Source: Rhodanobacter fulvus Jip2
GTDB taxonomy: Bacteria > Pseudomonadota > Gammaproteobacteria > Xanthomonadales > Rhodanobacteraceae
Length of the DNA stretch: 64,000 bases
Assembly (NCBI RefSeq): GCF_000264315.1
Contig: NZ_AJXU01000028.1
Span: 124,001-188,000, forward strand
Direction of reading: 5' to 3'
Notes under the pieces: generated by a model
Seen by the model: the letters and a program-made list of their open reading frames with translations, nothing else
What the model was told of the DNA's origin: nothing
Databases searched by the model: none
Shown: one piece after another, positions 53,368-62,875 of the stretch
Layout: each line of letters starts with the position of its first letter
Numbering within the stretch: position 1 is the stretch's first letter
Translations under genes and position numbers: made by a program

Positions 53368-55224
53368 TCAGAAGTCGAAATCGATGCCGACGAAGCCGGT
53401 GGTGCCAACGGCCGGAAAGCCGATGTCGTCCATGTGCTTCCTGTCGGTGACATTTTCGATGCTGAGGTTGACGACCAGTTGCGGGTTGATGCGGTATTTC
53501 ACGCGGGCATCCAGGCGGTCGTATTCGGGCATGGTTTCGTTGACGACGTCGCCGCTGTAGCGGCTGGCTTCGAAGCGCTGGCCGGTCCAGAGGTAGTTGA
53601 GGTCGAATTGCCAGCGGTCGTTGGGCGCATAGGTGGCGGTGGCGCCGGCCTTGATTCGTGGCCGGCCCAGCAAGGGGCTTTCCGCGTCGATGTCGGTGTA
53701 GCTGCCGTGCGCGGCCAGGATCCATTTCTGATCGTTGCTGTGCCAGCGGGCGTCGATGTCGACGCCTTTCATTCGGGTGTGGGCGCGGTTGACGTTGCGG
53801 AACAGCTCGCTGTCGAAATCGATCAGGTCCTTGTAGTCGTTCACGAAGTAGCTGAGGTTGAGGACGGTGTTGCTGGCCGTCCATTCGATGCCAGTGTCGC
53901 GGGTGGTTGACCGCTCGGGCTTCAAGTCCTTGTTGCCGGTGAGCGGATGGCCCAGGGCGAAGAAGCTTGGCAGTTTGTAGCCGGTGCCTGCGTTGGCGAA
54001 CCAGCTGAGGTTGTCGCTCAGCTGATAGCGGAAACCACCCTGCACGCTTTGTCGTGTGCCGAAGTGGGCGTTGCTGTCCGAACGGACGCTTGCGCCCACG
54101 AACAGGTGCTCGGTGAGGTAGCTGTTGAGGTTGAGGAAGACGCTTCGGGTGGAGCGGCTGAGGCGAAAATCCGTGGGCATCCGCTCGCCGTAGACGAGGT
54201 ATCCCCTGCTCTCCCCGGTCTCGTGTCTGCCTTCGAAACCGATGTTGGCCCAGCTGCCCTGCTTGTCGCCCAGGGTATTGATCCACTTGATGTTGGCGCG
54301 AGTGAAATCCGTCCGGGCGCCGTTGGGCGGCACGGCATCGAAGGGAATGATGCCGGGGGAGTCGATGTGCTGATCGCGGTTGGACCATGTCGCGGCGAGT
54401 GTGCTGGTCCAGCCGTTGCTTATCGCCCACGCCCATGAGGCGGCGGCGTTCTGGTCGGTGTAGCGGCTTCGATCCAGATCACGGCTGCGCGCAAACAGTG
54501 GGCCGCCGCTTTGTTCGGGGAAGGTGGTTTTTTCTCCCTCCATGTGGCGCCAGGTGAAGTCCAACTGGTGCGCGCCGAGGGTGGAGTCGAGCTTTATCAG
54601 AGCTTCCCGGTTGTTGGCGCTGCTGCCTTCAATGGGCGTGCCGGCGCGCTTGTCCAGCAGTCGCAGCACGTAGCCGGTGTTGTCCACCGTGCCGGTGCTG
54701 CTGAAGCTGCCGGTCCGGTAACCATGCTCGCCGGCGGACAGGGAAAGATGCTGTTGAACGGTCGGCGTGGGTTCGGCGGTGATGATGTGGATGACGCCGG
54801 CCAGGGCGTCCGATCCGTAGATGGCGGATTGGGCGCCGCGGATGATCTCCACTCGCTGGATCGAGGCGATGTTGATGTCGTTGACATCGAACGCGCCGCC
54901 GCGCGTGTTGGTGGGGTCATTCATTTCGATGCCATCGACCAGCACCAGCGTGTGATTGGCTTCGGCGCCGCGCAGGCTGATCGTGGTGAGGCCACCGGGG
55001 CCGCCCTGCGCCGCGACCCATACGCCGGGTACCTGTCGCAAGGCATCGGCAAGGCTGTGGTTGCTCAGCGCGAGCAGTTGCTGGTGATCGATGACCGTGG
55101 CGGAGGAGGCGAACTGCTCGGCGGTTACGGGGCTGTAGGTACCGGTCACGATGACTTCGTCGGTGGCGGCGATGGCCTGGGTGGCGATCAGGCTCACCAG
55201 CACCGGCAATAGGCTGAACTTCAT
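53368..55224 (-). CDS. BtuB-like TonB-dependent outer-membrane receptor
   Basis: 618 aa from ATG 55224. Signal peptide at about 1-20, then a TonB box region (DEVIVTGTY). The plug domain (about 40-150) includes LVLVDGIEMND and VEIIRGAQSAIYGSDALAGVIHIIT. A 22-strand-type barrel ends in the aromatic C terminus GIDFDF. The plug resembles BtuB (vitamin B12), but no cobalamin gene or clear cobalamin riboswitch is adjacent, so the ligand is open. Confidence 0.88.
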   Translation of the reverse strand: MKFSLLPVLVSLIATQAIAATDEVIVTGTYSPVTAEQFASSATVIDHQQLLALSNHSLADALRQVPGVWVAAQGGPGGLTTISLRGAEANHTLVLVDGIEMNDPTNTRGGAFDVNDINIASIQRVEIIRGAQSAIYGSDALAGVIHIITAEPTPTVQQHLSLSAGEHGYRTGSFSSTGTVDNTGYVLRLLDKRAGTPIEGSSANNREALIKLDSTLGAHQLDFTWRHMEGEKTTFPEQSGGPLFARSRDLDRSRYTDQNAAASWAWAISNGWTSTLAATWSNRDQHIDSPGIIPFDAVPPNGARTDFTRANIKWINTLGDKQGSWANIGFEGRHETGESRGYLVYGERMPTDFRLSRSTRSVFLNLNSYLTEHLFVGASVRSDSNAHFGTRQSVQGGFRYQLSDNLSWFANAGTGYKLPSFFALGHPLTGNKDLKPERSTTRDTGIEWTASNTVLNLSYFVNDYKDLIDFDSELFRNVNRAHTRMKGVDIDARWHSNDQKWILAAHGSYTDIDAESPLLGRPRIKAGATATYAPNDRWQFDLNYLWTGQRFEASRYSGDVVNETMPEYDRLDARVKYRINPQLVVNLSIENVTDRKHMDDIGFPAVGTTGFVGIDFDF

Positions 55225-55248
55225 GCGTTTACTCTTGTGTGGATAGCG

Positions 55249-55280
55249 GCCACCGTTCGACCCACGGTGAACGTGGTGGC
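55249..55280 (-). promoter_or_regulatory. Hairpin in the leader of the TonB receptor gene
   Basis: Inverted repeat GCCACC-GTTC...GAAC-GT-GGTGGC with a 10-nt loop and a 2-nt bulge, 25 bp upstream of the receptor start. It could be an RNA control element or an operator. Confidence 0.4.
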
Positions 55281-55308
55281 TTTGTGTGTATGTGGTTCGA
55301 AAGCGCTG

Positions 55309-55337
55309 CCGCATCATGCGCAGCGCGCATGATGCGG
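55309..55337. terminator. Perfect 13-bp hairpin between FG-GAP gene and TonB receptor gene
   Basis: CCGCATCATGCGC-AGC-GCGCATGATGCGG, 13 perfect pairs with a 3-nt loop. It lies 58 bp downstream of the FG-GAP stop and about 85 bp upstream of the receptor start, both leftward. There is no T tract, so it may be a terminator of weak type, an attenuator or an mRNA-stability hairpin. Confidence 0.5.
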
Positions 55338-55395
55338 AGTCACGGGCAGTGGCTCATTGATCCGGATCAGGCGTTTCAACGCCACTCGCTTCAGG

Positions 55396-56955
55396 TCAAT
55401 GCGCTGGCTTGGCGAGTTCGCCCTGCAACAGGATCAGTCGCGGCTTCAATGCGGATCTGGCGGGCTTGGCGATGTCTTGGGCGCCCTCATCCGCGCCATC
55501 CTTTTTCACGAATTCACCCAGCAGATCCAGCTCGAAGATACCGGCCACGATGTCCGCGCGATGGTCGTGGTTGACGTCGGACAGCGCCAGCGCGACGACA
55601 CCGGCGGGCCGGCTGATGACGGCGTGCGGCGTGAAGTTCTGGGCGCCGTCGTTTTCGAACCACACCAGACTCTGGCGTTGCGGGTCGTCCCAATAGTTGA
55701 GCCAGCTGCCGGCCACGACGTCCATGTCGCCATCGCCATCGAGATCGCCGGCGTCGGCGATGGCGGTGCCGTAGAAGCGACCGATGTCGTGGTACTCGAA
55801 CGTGAGGTCACCCTTGTTCTCCAGCCATTGCACGCCGTGATAGGGCTTGGGATCGGGCTGGTAGTCGAGCGCGTCGCCATTGGTGAACAGGATGTCGGGG
55901 TCCTTGTCGCCATCCATGTCGATCACCTTCATGCTGGTCGATCCGAACATCGGATGCGGCCCGCGGTACAGCGCGGTGTAGGCGAAACTGCCCTGCCCCT
56001 TGTTCATGAAGGCCACGACCGCCTCGTGCTGTTGCGCGATCAGGCTCACGAAGTCGATCTTGCCGTCGTTGTCCAGATCGACCGGGGAAAGGTTCAGTGC
56101 GCCGGTGACCTTCAGTATCCGATGTGGCGCGAACTTGCCGCCGCCCAGGTTTTCGAGCCACGCCAGTTCGCCCACGTCGCCGCCGCCGAAGATGGCCACG
56201 CCGATGTCGAGGTCGCCGTCGTTGTCGATGTCCATGGCGCGCGCATCGGTCACCCGGCCCACCTTGTCCAGCAACACCAGCTTCTCGAATTTCCCCGACG
56301 GCAGCTGTCGCAGCAGGACGACTTTTCCGGTCAGCGCCGGTGACGGCGGGAACGTGCCCAGGTCCGCCACGATGATGTCCTTGTATCCGTCGCCATCGAT
56401 GTCCGCGACGTCGGTATGCAGGGGTATGTCGATATCCGCGAGCGCGGTTTCGCGCCAGGCGCGGCCCTTCTTCTGCAGCAGCACTACCTTCTTGCCGGAG
56501 CCGTCGCAGATGATGAACTCCGGGTTCGTGCCATCGTGCAGCGGCGTCGCGTTGATGTTGAGGATCAGCGGCACCGGCGATTTTTCCCCCAGCTCCGTCA
56601 TGCCGAATGTCAGCGGGCTGCCTTCGCGGGTGAAATAGGGAAGCCGCGGCAGGCTCGCCGGGCTGCTGCCCACATACAAGGCGGTGATGTCCCTGACCAC
56701 GTCCGCGGGGATCGCTTCATGGCCGGCTTTTGAAGCGGCCATGTCCGCCATGCCTTGCACGACGCGCGGCCAGCCGCTCTTCGGCATGACGTTGGGGGGC
56801 GGTATCTTGTGGCAGCCACTGCAATAGCGATCCACCGATTCCAGCACCGACTGCACGGTTTTCGGTTGCGTGTCGGTCAGCAGTTGGGCATGTGCCAGTG
56901 GTGCGAAGGCAAGCGTTGCCAACGGCAACCACCTGGATATCAGCGGACGGATCAT
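55396..56955 (-). CDS. Exported cytochrome c-like protein with FG-GAP/VCBS repeats
   Basis: 519 aa from ATG 56955. Signal peptide at about 1-23, a single heme c site (CSGCHK, about 45-50) and about six FG-GAP repeats with Ca-binding DxDxDGxxD loops (DIDGDGYKD, DIDNDGDLD, DLDNDGKID, DMDGDKDPD, DLDGDGDMD, DVNHDHRAD). This suggests a periplasmic or surface beta-propeller carrying a heme. Substrate or partner unknown. Divergent from norB across a 340-bp gap. Confidence 0.85.
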   Translation of the reverse strand: MIRPLISRWLPLATLAFAPLAHAQLLTDTQPKTVQSVLESVDRYCSGCHKIPPPNVMPKSGWPRVVQGMADMAASKAGHEAIPADVVRDITALYVGSSPASLPRLPYFTREGSPLTFGMTELGEKSPVPLILNINATPLHDGTNPEFIICDGSGKKVVLLQKKGRAWRETALADIDIPLHTDVADIDGDGYKDIIVADLGTFPPSPALTGKVVLLRQLPSGKFEKLVLLDKVGRVTDARAMDIDNDGDLDIGVAIFGGGDVGELAWLENLGGGKFAPHRILKVTGALNLSPVDLDNDGKIDFVSLIAQQHEAVVAFMNKGQGSFAYTALYRGPHPMFGSTSMKVIDMDGDKDPDILFTNGDALDYQPDPKPYHGVQWLENKGDLTFEYHDIGRFYGTAIADAGDLDGDGDMDVVAGSWLNYWDDPQRQSLVWFENDGAQNFTPHAVISRPAGVVALALSDVNHDHRADIVAGIFELDLLGEFVKKDGADEGAQDIAKPARSALKPRLILLQGELAKPAH

Positions 56956-57295
56956 CGTTGCTCGGACTCTTGTTTGCCGGATTCTTGTTTGCGTGCTGTT
57001 GTTTCGTGACCGCGAGTGCCTTGCCGCACTCCACTCCCCTGCCATCGCACATTGCCGTATCGGTGGCCGCGCTCGTCGATCGCGCAATCATGCTACCGGG
57101 TTCGCGGCTGGCAGAACGTCGCCATGAAAGCGTTGCGGCAATCTGCAGCAGCAGCGATGCCTGTCGTCATCGCGCCTGCCTGCCGATCACGGCCTGCGAC
57201 AATTTCTCACAGCGAGCGGCTCGCGCAACCTGACTTGAATCAAGAATGCCGACGGGGCTTGCCGCCAGCATGCGCGCATCACAGGGAGATGCGCG
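56956..57295. promoter_or_regulatory. Divergent promoter region upstream of norB
   Basis: No gene is supported here. CTTGAATCAAG at 57234-57244 is an 11-bp near-perfect palindrome that recalls, but does not match, the FNR/DNR consensus TTGAT-N4-ATCAA. At 57273-57295 the perfect inverted repeat CGCGCATC-7 nt-GATGCGCG ends directly before the norB ATG and holds the ribosome site AGGGAG at the loop and loop-stem border. Confidence 0.5.
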
Positions 57296-59608
57296 ATGAG
57301 TACCACTCGAAAACTCTGGCTGGGCCTGGCGGCCTTGCTGATATCGTCTTTTGCCGTATTGCTGTGGGTTGGCGATGTGGTGCACCAGGAGGCGCCGCCG
57401 CTGCCGACAGCGGTAGTCACCAGCGAGGGCCAGACGCTCTACACCCGTGCCGACCTGCAGGAAGGTCGGCAAGTGTGGCAAAGCATCGGCGGTCAGCAAC
57501 TGGGTTCGATCTGGGGCCATGGCGCCCTGCTCGCGCCGGACTGGAGCGCCGACTGGCTGCATCGCGAAGCGATGGCCATGCTGGAATTGCTGGCGCGTGA
57601 CGAAGGCGCCGCCTCGTTCGCGTCGCTGGACGCGGAACACCAGGCCGCGTTGAAGGCACGCATCCAGCCGGAGCTGCGCCACAACACCTACGACGCGGCC
57701 ACCGACACCATCACCGTGTCGCCGCTGCGGGCGCAGGCGATGGCGATCGTCGGGGCGCACTACATGAGCCTGTTCAGCAACGACCCGGCGACGGCCAAGC
57801 TGCGCGAAAACTATGCGATGCGCGACAACACCATCGCCGAGATGGAACACCGCCGCATGGTCACCGCGTTCTTCTGGTGGACCAGTTGGGCCGCCGCCGC
57901 CGAACGTCCCGGCAGCACCATCAGCTATACGCAGAACTGGCCGTTCGATCCGGTGGTGGGCAACGTGGCCACGCCGACCGGCTTCATGTGGTCGATCTTC
58001 AGCGTGCTGTTCATGATCATGGGCATCGGCCTGCTGGCCTGGCATCACGCGCGTCACGTCAGCGATGAACCGCTGCCGGCGATTCCCGTGCGCGACCCGT
58101 TGGCCGATCTCAAGCCGACACCGTCGATGAAGGCCACGGCGAAATATTTCTGGACCGTGCTGGCGTTGTTCCTGGCGCAGATCCTGTTGGGCGCCACCAC
58201 GGCGCACTACCAGGTGGAAGGCCAGGAAGCCTACGGTTTTGCACTGGCCAACTATCTGCCCTATTCACTGACACGCACCTGGCATACCGAGCTGGCGGTG
58301 TTGTGGATCGCCACCGCCTGGCTGGCCACGGGCTTGTATATCGCGCCGATGATTTCCGGCTACGAGCCGAAATTCCAGCGCTTCGGGGTGAACTTCCTGT
58401 GGGTGTGCCTGCTGGTGATCGTGGTCGGTTCGTTCGCCGGCCAGTGGCTGGCGGTGATGGACAAGCTGGGCCTGGAACACAATTTCTGGTTCGGTCACCA
58501 GGGTTGGGAATACACCGACATCGGTCGTTTCTGGCAGATCTTCCTGTTCATCGGCCTGATGCTGTGGGTGTTCCTGGTGGGGCGCGCGCTGTGGCCGGTG
58601 ATGCGCAGCAAGACGGCGACGTCCTCGATCGTGGGCCTGCTGTTCCTGTCCACCGTGGCGATCGGCCTGCTCTACGGCGCCGGCCTGATGTGGGGTGAGC
58701 ACACCCACATCGCGATGGTCGAATACTGGCGCTGGTGGGTGGTGCATCTGTGGGTGGAAGGCTTCTTCGAAGTGTTCGCCACCGCGGTCATCAGCTACCT
58801 GTTCCTGAAGCTCGGCCTGATCCGTCCGCACACCGCCACCGTCGGCGTGCTGTTCGCCACCATCGTGTTCATGGCCGGCGGCGTGCTGGGCACGTTGCAC
58901 CACCTGTACTTCACCGGCACCACCACCGCGGTGATCGCGCTGGGCGCCAGTTTCTCGGTGCTGGAAGTGGTGCCGCTGGCGTTGATCGGTCTGGAGGCCT
59001 ACGACACCTGGAAGAAGCAGCACGTCGCGCCGTGGATGGCGCGCTACCGCTGGCCGATCATGTTCTTCGTGGCGGTGAGTTTCTGGAACCTGGTGGGCGC
59101 GGGCATGTTCGGTTTCCTGGTCAACACGCCGCTGGCGCTGTACTACATGCAAGGCCTCAACCTCACCGCCACGCACGGTCACACCGCGCTGTTCGGCGTG
59201 TACGGCATGCTCGGCCTGGGCCTGATGCTGTTCTGCCTGCGCGGCATCAAGCCGGAGGCACCGTGGCGCGAAGGCTGGCTGCGCGGCTCGTTCTGGTGCC
59301 TCAACATCGGCCTGTCGCTGATGGCGGTGCTGACCCTGCTGCCGCTGGGCATCCTGCAACTGAAGGCGGTGCTGGAGCACGGCTACTGGTTCGCCCGCTC
59401 GGCCGAGTTCATGGATCGCCCGCTGATCCACATGCTGGTGTGGATGCGCGTGCCGGGCGACACCTTGTTCGCGGTGGGTGCGGTGCTGATATCGGTGTTC
59501 GTGGCTTCGCTGTGGCTGCTGAAGGATCGGCGCACGCCGACCGAGCCGCTGGTGCGCGAGCGGCCCGTGCTGGTGGCGGTCGAACGTAAGGAGCTTGAGG
59601 AAGCGTGA
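57296..59608 (+). CDS. norB: Quinol-dependent nitric oxide reductase (qNor)
   Basis: 770 aa, the length of single-subunit qNor. It reduces NO to N2O with electrons from quinol, in the inner membrane. The N-terminal periplasmic cytochrome-like domain lacks a CxxCH heme site (as in qNor; IGGQQLGSIWGHGA near 65-78). Heme and FeB ligands are visible: WHTELAVLW, HIAMVEYWRWWVVHLWVEG, GTLHHLYF and THGHTALFG. It serves NO detoxification or denitrification. No norC is present, consistent with qNor. Confidence 0.95.
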   Translation: MSTTRKLWLGLAALLISSFAVLLWVGDVVHQEAPPLPTAVVTSEGQTLYTRADLQEGRQVWQSIGGQQLGSIWGHGALLAPDWSADWLHREAMAMLELLARDEGAASFASLDAEHQAALKARIQPELRHNTYDAATDTITVSPLRAQAMAIVGAHYMSLFSNDPATAKLRENYAMRDNTIAEMEHRRMVTAFFWWTSWAAAAERPGSTISYTQNWPFDPVVGNVATPTGFMWSIFSVLFMIMGIGLLAWHHARHVSDEPLPAIPVRDPLADLKPTPSMKATAKYFWTVLALFLAQILLGATTAHYQVEGQEAYGFALANYLPYSLTRTWHTELAVLWIATAWLATGLYIAPMISGYEPKFQRFGVNFLWVCLLVIVVGSFAGQWLAVMDKLGLEHNFWFGHQGWEYTDIGRFWQIFLFIGLMLWVFLVGRALWPVMRSKTATSSIVGLLFLSTVAIGLLYGAGLMWGEHTHIAMVEYWRWWVVHLWVEGFFEVFATAVISYLFLKLGLIRPHTATVGVLFATIVFMAGGVLGTLHHLYFTGTTTAVIALGASFSVLEVVPLALIGLEAYDTWKKQHVAPWMARYRWPIMFFVAVSFWNLVGAGMFGFLVNTPLALYYMQGLNLTATHGHTALFGVYGMLGLGLMLFCLRGIKPEAPWREGWLRGSFWCLNIGLSLMAVLTLLPLGILQLKAVLEHGYWFARSAEFMDRPLIHMLVWMRVPGDTLFAVGAVLISVFVASLWLLKDRRTPTEPLVRERPVLVAVERKELEEA

Positions 59609-59656
59609 TGTGTTGGGGTCCCGAAAGATTCCGTCATTGAAGCACGTGCTGGTGCC

Positions 59657-59680
59657 CCCTCCCCTGCTCGCAGGGGAGGG
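59657..59680. repeat. REP-like GC-rich palindrome
   Basis: CCCTCCCCTGC-TC-GCAGGGGAGGG, a perfect 11-bp inverted repeat, followed by GGTTGGGGTGGGGT. Repeats of this type are common between genes in Xanthomonadaceae. It lies 49 bp after norB, in a 267-bp gap (59609-59875) with no gene. Confidence 0.6.
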
Positions 59681-59875
59681 TTGGGGTGGGGTCGCTCCTG
59701 GTGGCAAGTGAGCAGCAAGAGCAAGAGCTCTACCCCCTCACCCAAAGGACTCCCTGCGGTCGCCAACCAGCAGGGGAAGGAGCAGATTTCGCGCGCGGCT
59801 CCCTCTGCTTGATGAAGCTGTTCAAGCGTCCCCAAGCGAGTGAACAACCACCCCGAATACCGAGCAACGATCCCC

Positions 59876-60271
59876 ATGTTTGAGTTCTACCCCCAGATCA
59901 AGGCGGTACACATCCTCTGCGTCCTGCTCAGCGGCGCCTTGTTCGCCCTGCGCGGCGCGATGGTGCTGGCCGGTCGCAACGGTGCCGCACAATGGGCGCC
60001 GGTGCGCTATCTCAGTTACAGCATCGACACTACCTTGCTCACCGCAGCATTGATGCTGCTGACCATCCTGCCCGGCGCGCTGTTCGCCAATGGCTGGCTC
60101 GCCACCAAGATGGTGTTGCTGGTTGTCTATGTGGTGCTGGCCACGCTGGCGCTGAAGCGCGCGAACAGTCGACGGGCGCGCGCAATCTGTTTCGCGCTGG
60201 CGCTTGGCACCTATCTCTTCATGCTGGGTGTGGCGCGCATGCACCACCCGTTGGGCTGGTTGCATGGTTGA
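59876..60271 (+). CDS. SirB-family membrane protein
   Basis: 131 aa from ATG 59876 with four hydrophobic segments. It shows the SirB2 pattern (FYPQIKAVHILCVLLSGALFALRG at 3-26; the LATKMVLLVVYVVL segment; a C-terminal HHPLGWL). Biochemical function is not established for the family. It lies 21 bp before the ubiD-like gene. Confidence 0.8.
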   Translation: MFEFYPQIKAVHILCVLLSGALFALRGAMVLAGRNGAAQWAPVRYLSYSIDTTLLTAALMLLTILPGALFANGWLATKMVLLVVYVVLATLALKRANSRRARAICFALALGTYLFMLGVARMHHPLGWLHG

Positions 60272-60292
60272 CATGACACGGAATCTGCGGAG

Positions 60293-61774
60293 TTGAGCTT
60301 CCACGACCTGCGCGCATTTCTGGCCCGGCTCGAACGCGAGCGTCTGCTGCAGCACGTGGAGGTGCCGGTGGACCCGCACCTGGAATCCACCGCCCTGTCG
60401 CTGCGCGCCCTGCGCGAAGGTGGCCCTGCCTTGCTGATGACGCAGCCGGCGGGTTCGAACCACGCGCTGCTCGGCAACCTGTTTGGCCATCGTCGGCGCA
60501 TCGAACTGGCACTGGCCGGGCGCCCGCTGGCCTCGCTGCGGGAGCTGGGTCAGTTGCTCGCCGCGATCAAGGAACCACGCTGGCCATCCAGCCTGCGCCA
60601 GGCCTTGTCCACCTGGCCGGAGCTGGCGCAACTCGCCCATGTGGCGCCGCGACGGGTTCGCGATGCTGCGTTCGAGGAAGAGACTCTGCGTGGCGCCGAC
60701 ATCGATCTTTCGCGCCTGCCCATCCAGCATTGCTGGCCCGGCGACGCCGGCAAGCTGATCACCTTCGGCCTGGTGGTGACACGTGGCACCCAGAAGCCGC
60801 GGCAGAACGTGGCGATCTACCGCCAGCAGGTGATCGGGCCGAACCGGGTGATCATGCGCTGGCTGCCGCATCGCGGCGGTGCGCTGGATTACGTCGACTG
60901 GTGCGCCGCCCATCCGCAGCAGCCCTTCCCCGTGCTGGTGGCGATCGGTGCCGATCCGGCCACCCTGCTCGCGGCCGTGGCGCCGGTGCCCGATACCTTG
61001 TCCGAGTACGAATTCGCGGGACTGCTGCGCGGCCAGCGCACGCAGGTATGGCATAGCGAATTGACCGGCCTGGATGCGCCGGCCGGCGCGGAAATCCTGC
61101 TGGAAGGCTTCATCCATCCGCACGACACCGCGCTGGAAGGCCCGTTCGGCGACCACACCGGCTACTACAACGCGCAGGATCATTTCCCGGTATTCACCAT
61201 CGAACGCATGCGCCTGCGCCGCGATGCGATCTACCACGGCAGCTACATGGGCCGCGCGCCGCACGACGAACCGTCCGTGCTGGCGATGGCCTTGAACGAC
61301 GTCTTCGTGCCGATCCTGCAGAAGGTGTTTCCCGAGATCGTCGACTTCTTCCTGCCGCCGGAAGCGTGCTCGTACCGCATCGCCGTGGTCAGCATCCGCA
61401 AGCAGTACGCCGGCCACGCGCGGCGCATCATGATGGGTGTGTGGTCGTACCTGCGCCAGTTCACCTACACCAAGTTCGTGATCGTGGTGGACGACGACAT
61501 CGACGTGCGCGACTGGTCGCAGGTGATCTGGGCGGTGTCGACGCGGGTGGACCCGGCGCGCGATGCGATGCTGGTGGAGAACACCCCCATCGATTACCTC
61601 GATTTCGCCAGCCCGATGGCGGGGCTCGGCTCCAAGCTCGGTATCGACGCCACCAACAAATGGCCGTCCGAAACCACGCGCGCCTGGAGCCGGCCGATCG
61701 TGCCGGATGCCGCCGTGGAAGCGCGTGTGGATGCATTGTGGGCGGCATTGCGGTCAACCGCCCTGCCGCGCTGA
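60293..61774 (+). CDS. ubiD: UbiD-family decarboxylase
   Basis: 493 aa from a TTG at 60293; the start is uncertain because GGAG is immediately adjacent. This is a prenylated-FMN-dependent 3-polyprenyl-4-hydroxybenzoate decarboxylase of ubiquinone synthesis. The family blocks [11 protein letters not shown] (about 279-289), the [18 protein letters not shown] stretch ([14 protein letters not shown], about 302-315) and the C-terminal [13 protein letters not shown] are present. The length is standard for bacterial UbiD. Confidence 0.92.
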   Translation: MSFHDLRAFLARLERERLLQHVEVPVDPHLESTALSLRALREGGPALLMTQPAGSNHALLGNLFGHRRRIELALAGRPLASLRELGQLLAAIKEPRWPSSLRQALSTWPELAQLAHVAPRRVRDAAFEEETLRGADIDLSRLPIQHCWPGDAGKLITFGLVVTRGTQKPRQNVAIYRQQVIGPNRVIMRWLPHRGGALDYVDWCAAHPQQPFPVLVAIGADPATLLAAVAPVPDTLSEYEFAGLLRGQRTQVWHSELTGLDAPAGAEILLEGFIHPHDTALEGPFGDHTGYYNAQDHFPVFTIERMRLRRDAIYHGSYMGRAPHDEPSVLAMALNDVFVPILQKVFPEIVDFFLPPEACSYRIAVVSIRKQYAGHARRIMMGVWSYLRQFTYTKFVIVVDDDIDVRDWSQVIWAVSTRVDPARDAMLVENTPIDYLDFASPMAGLGSKLGIDATNKWPSETTRAWSRPIVPDAAVEARVDALWAALRSTALPR

Positions 61775-61782
61775 CGCACCGC

Positions 61783-62292
61783 TTAGTCCTGTGTATCGGC
61801 CACCGCCGGCTTGTCCCAGCCCGGGTCGTTGAAATAGCGCGGATAGCTGGAGAGGGCCTCGCGCATTTCCGCCACCGGCTTGACGTTCTCCGGGTCGGCC
61901 TTCAGCGACTGGGCGGCGGTGAGCAAGGGCACCAGGACGCCGTGCAATGCGGCATCGGGCTCGGTGGTCAGTTTGCAGTTGGCGAACATGAACATCACCG
62001 CCTGCTCCACCTCGGCCGCACGATCGACGGTCATCGACGTGCTCATGTGCCCCTTTTCATGATGGCTCAGCTGGTCGACCGCAACGTGCGCCCGGCGAAT
62101 GCCCTCGCGCAGTGGCGCATCGGGTGTCCAGCGCTGCGCCGGCACCGGCACGGCGTTGTGTGCGGCGTTGTGTGCGGCGTCATGTTCAGCCGCGTGCGCA
62201 ACATCACCATGCGCATGCTGCGGTGCTGCCTGTACCGAAACAGCCAGGCCGAGGCCACAGGCCAGTGCAAGAACCGACTTCACGAGTTTCAT
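61783..62292 (-). CDS. His-rich exported protein of unknown function
   Basis: 169 aa from ATG 62292. Signal peptide at about 1-22 (ending VQA-AP). A His/Ala repeat region at about 25-48 (HAHGDVAHAAEHDAAHNAAH) is followed by a helical domain with EGIRRAHVAVDQLSHHEKGH and a single cysteine. The helical domain may bind heme or metal. Possibly related to proteins annotated DnrO in some denitrifier genomes, but this could not be verified. Confidence 0.7.
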   Translation of the reverse strand: MKLVKSVLALACGLGLAVSVQAAPQHAHGDVAHAAEHDAAHNAAHNAVPVPAQRWTPDAPLREGIRRAHVAVDQLSHHEKGHMSTSMTVDRAAEVEQAVMFMFANCKLTTEPDAALHGVLVPLLTAAQSLKADPENVKPVAEMREALSSYPRYFNDPGWDKPAVADTQD

Positions 62293-62405
62293 GTGGAGTA
62301 CTCCGGCATGCGGCACGAATGCCGCGGATGAATTGATGCTAGTGCACCGGGCGCGGATCACGGCTGACCCACGTCAATGCCCTCGCGCCGTGGCGGCGCG
62401 TGTGT

Positions 62406-62873
62406 TCAGGAACCGCCGCTGGCATGCAGTGTGGCGCCGTTCCTGTCGCGCACGCTGACATCCACCGCGACACCATGCCGCACGCTTTCGGTCACCACGC
62501 AGAAGTTTTCGAACTGCTGCAACAGGCGCTCGATCTGCGCGTAGTCGGCAGCGGCGTCCGGCAATTCGATCACCACGTCGATGTGGGCTACGCGCAGGCG
62601 CTTCTGTTCGTTGCGCTCGAGCGTCGCCCGCGCGCGGGTCACGATAGTGCCGGGGGTGTTCTTGTACTTGCGCAGCGAGAACAGCAGGCTGGCACTGAGG
62701 CAGTTGGCGACCGCCGCCACCAGCATGCGCGACGGGTTGGGGCCGCTGTCGTTGCCCAGTGGTGCGGACTCGTCGGTATGCAGCGCCGGGATCGCGGTGT
62801 CGTCGAACTCGATCCGGAAGACGTAATCCGACTCCTGGGTCAGGGTCAGCGTGAATGCCTGGGTCTCGCTCAT
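62406..62873 (-). CDS. OsmC-family peroxiredoxin-like protein
   Basis: 155 aa from ATG 62873. The two OsmC/Ohr redox cysteines are present in VANCLSASLLFSLRK (about 57-71) and NFCVVTESVR (about 123-132). It probably handles organic hydroperoxides or related stress. It starts 2 bp after the RND gene ends, so it is co-transcribed with it. Confidence 0.85.
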   Translation of the reverse strand: MSETQAFTLTLTQESDYVFRIEFDDTAIPALHTDESAPLGNDSGPNPSRMLVAAVANCLSASLLFSLRKYKNTPGTIVTRARATLERNEQKRLRVAHIDVVIELPDAAADYAQIERLLQQFENFCVVTESVRHGVAVDVSVRDRNGATLHASGGS

Positions 62874-62875
62874 GC

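Noticed and set aside
55225-55395. Cobalamin riboswitch before the BtuB-like receptor
   Set aside because: A GCCACTG string is present, but the core CCCGCAACTG and AGCCAGGAGACCTGCC-type boxes are absent.
57234-57244. FNR/DNR box upstream of norB
   Set aside because: CTTGAATCAAG lacks the 4-nt spacer of TTGAT-N4-ATCAA; kept only as a small palindrome.
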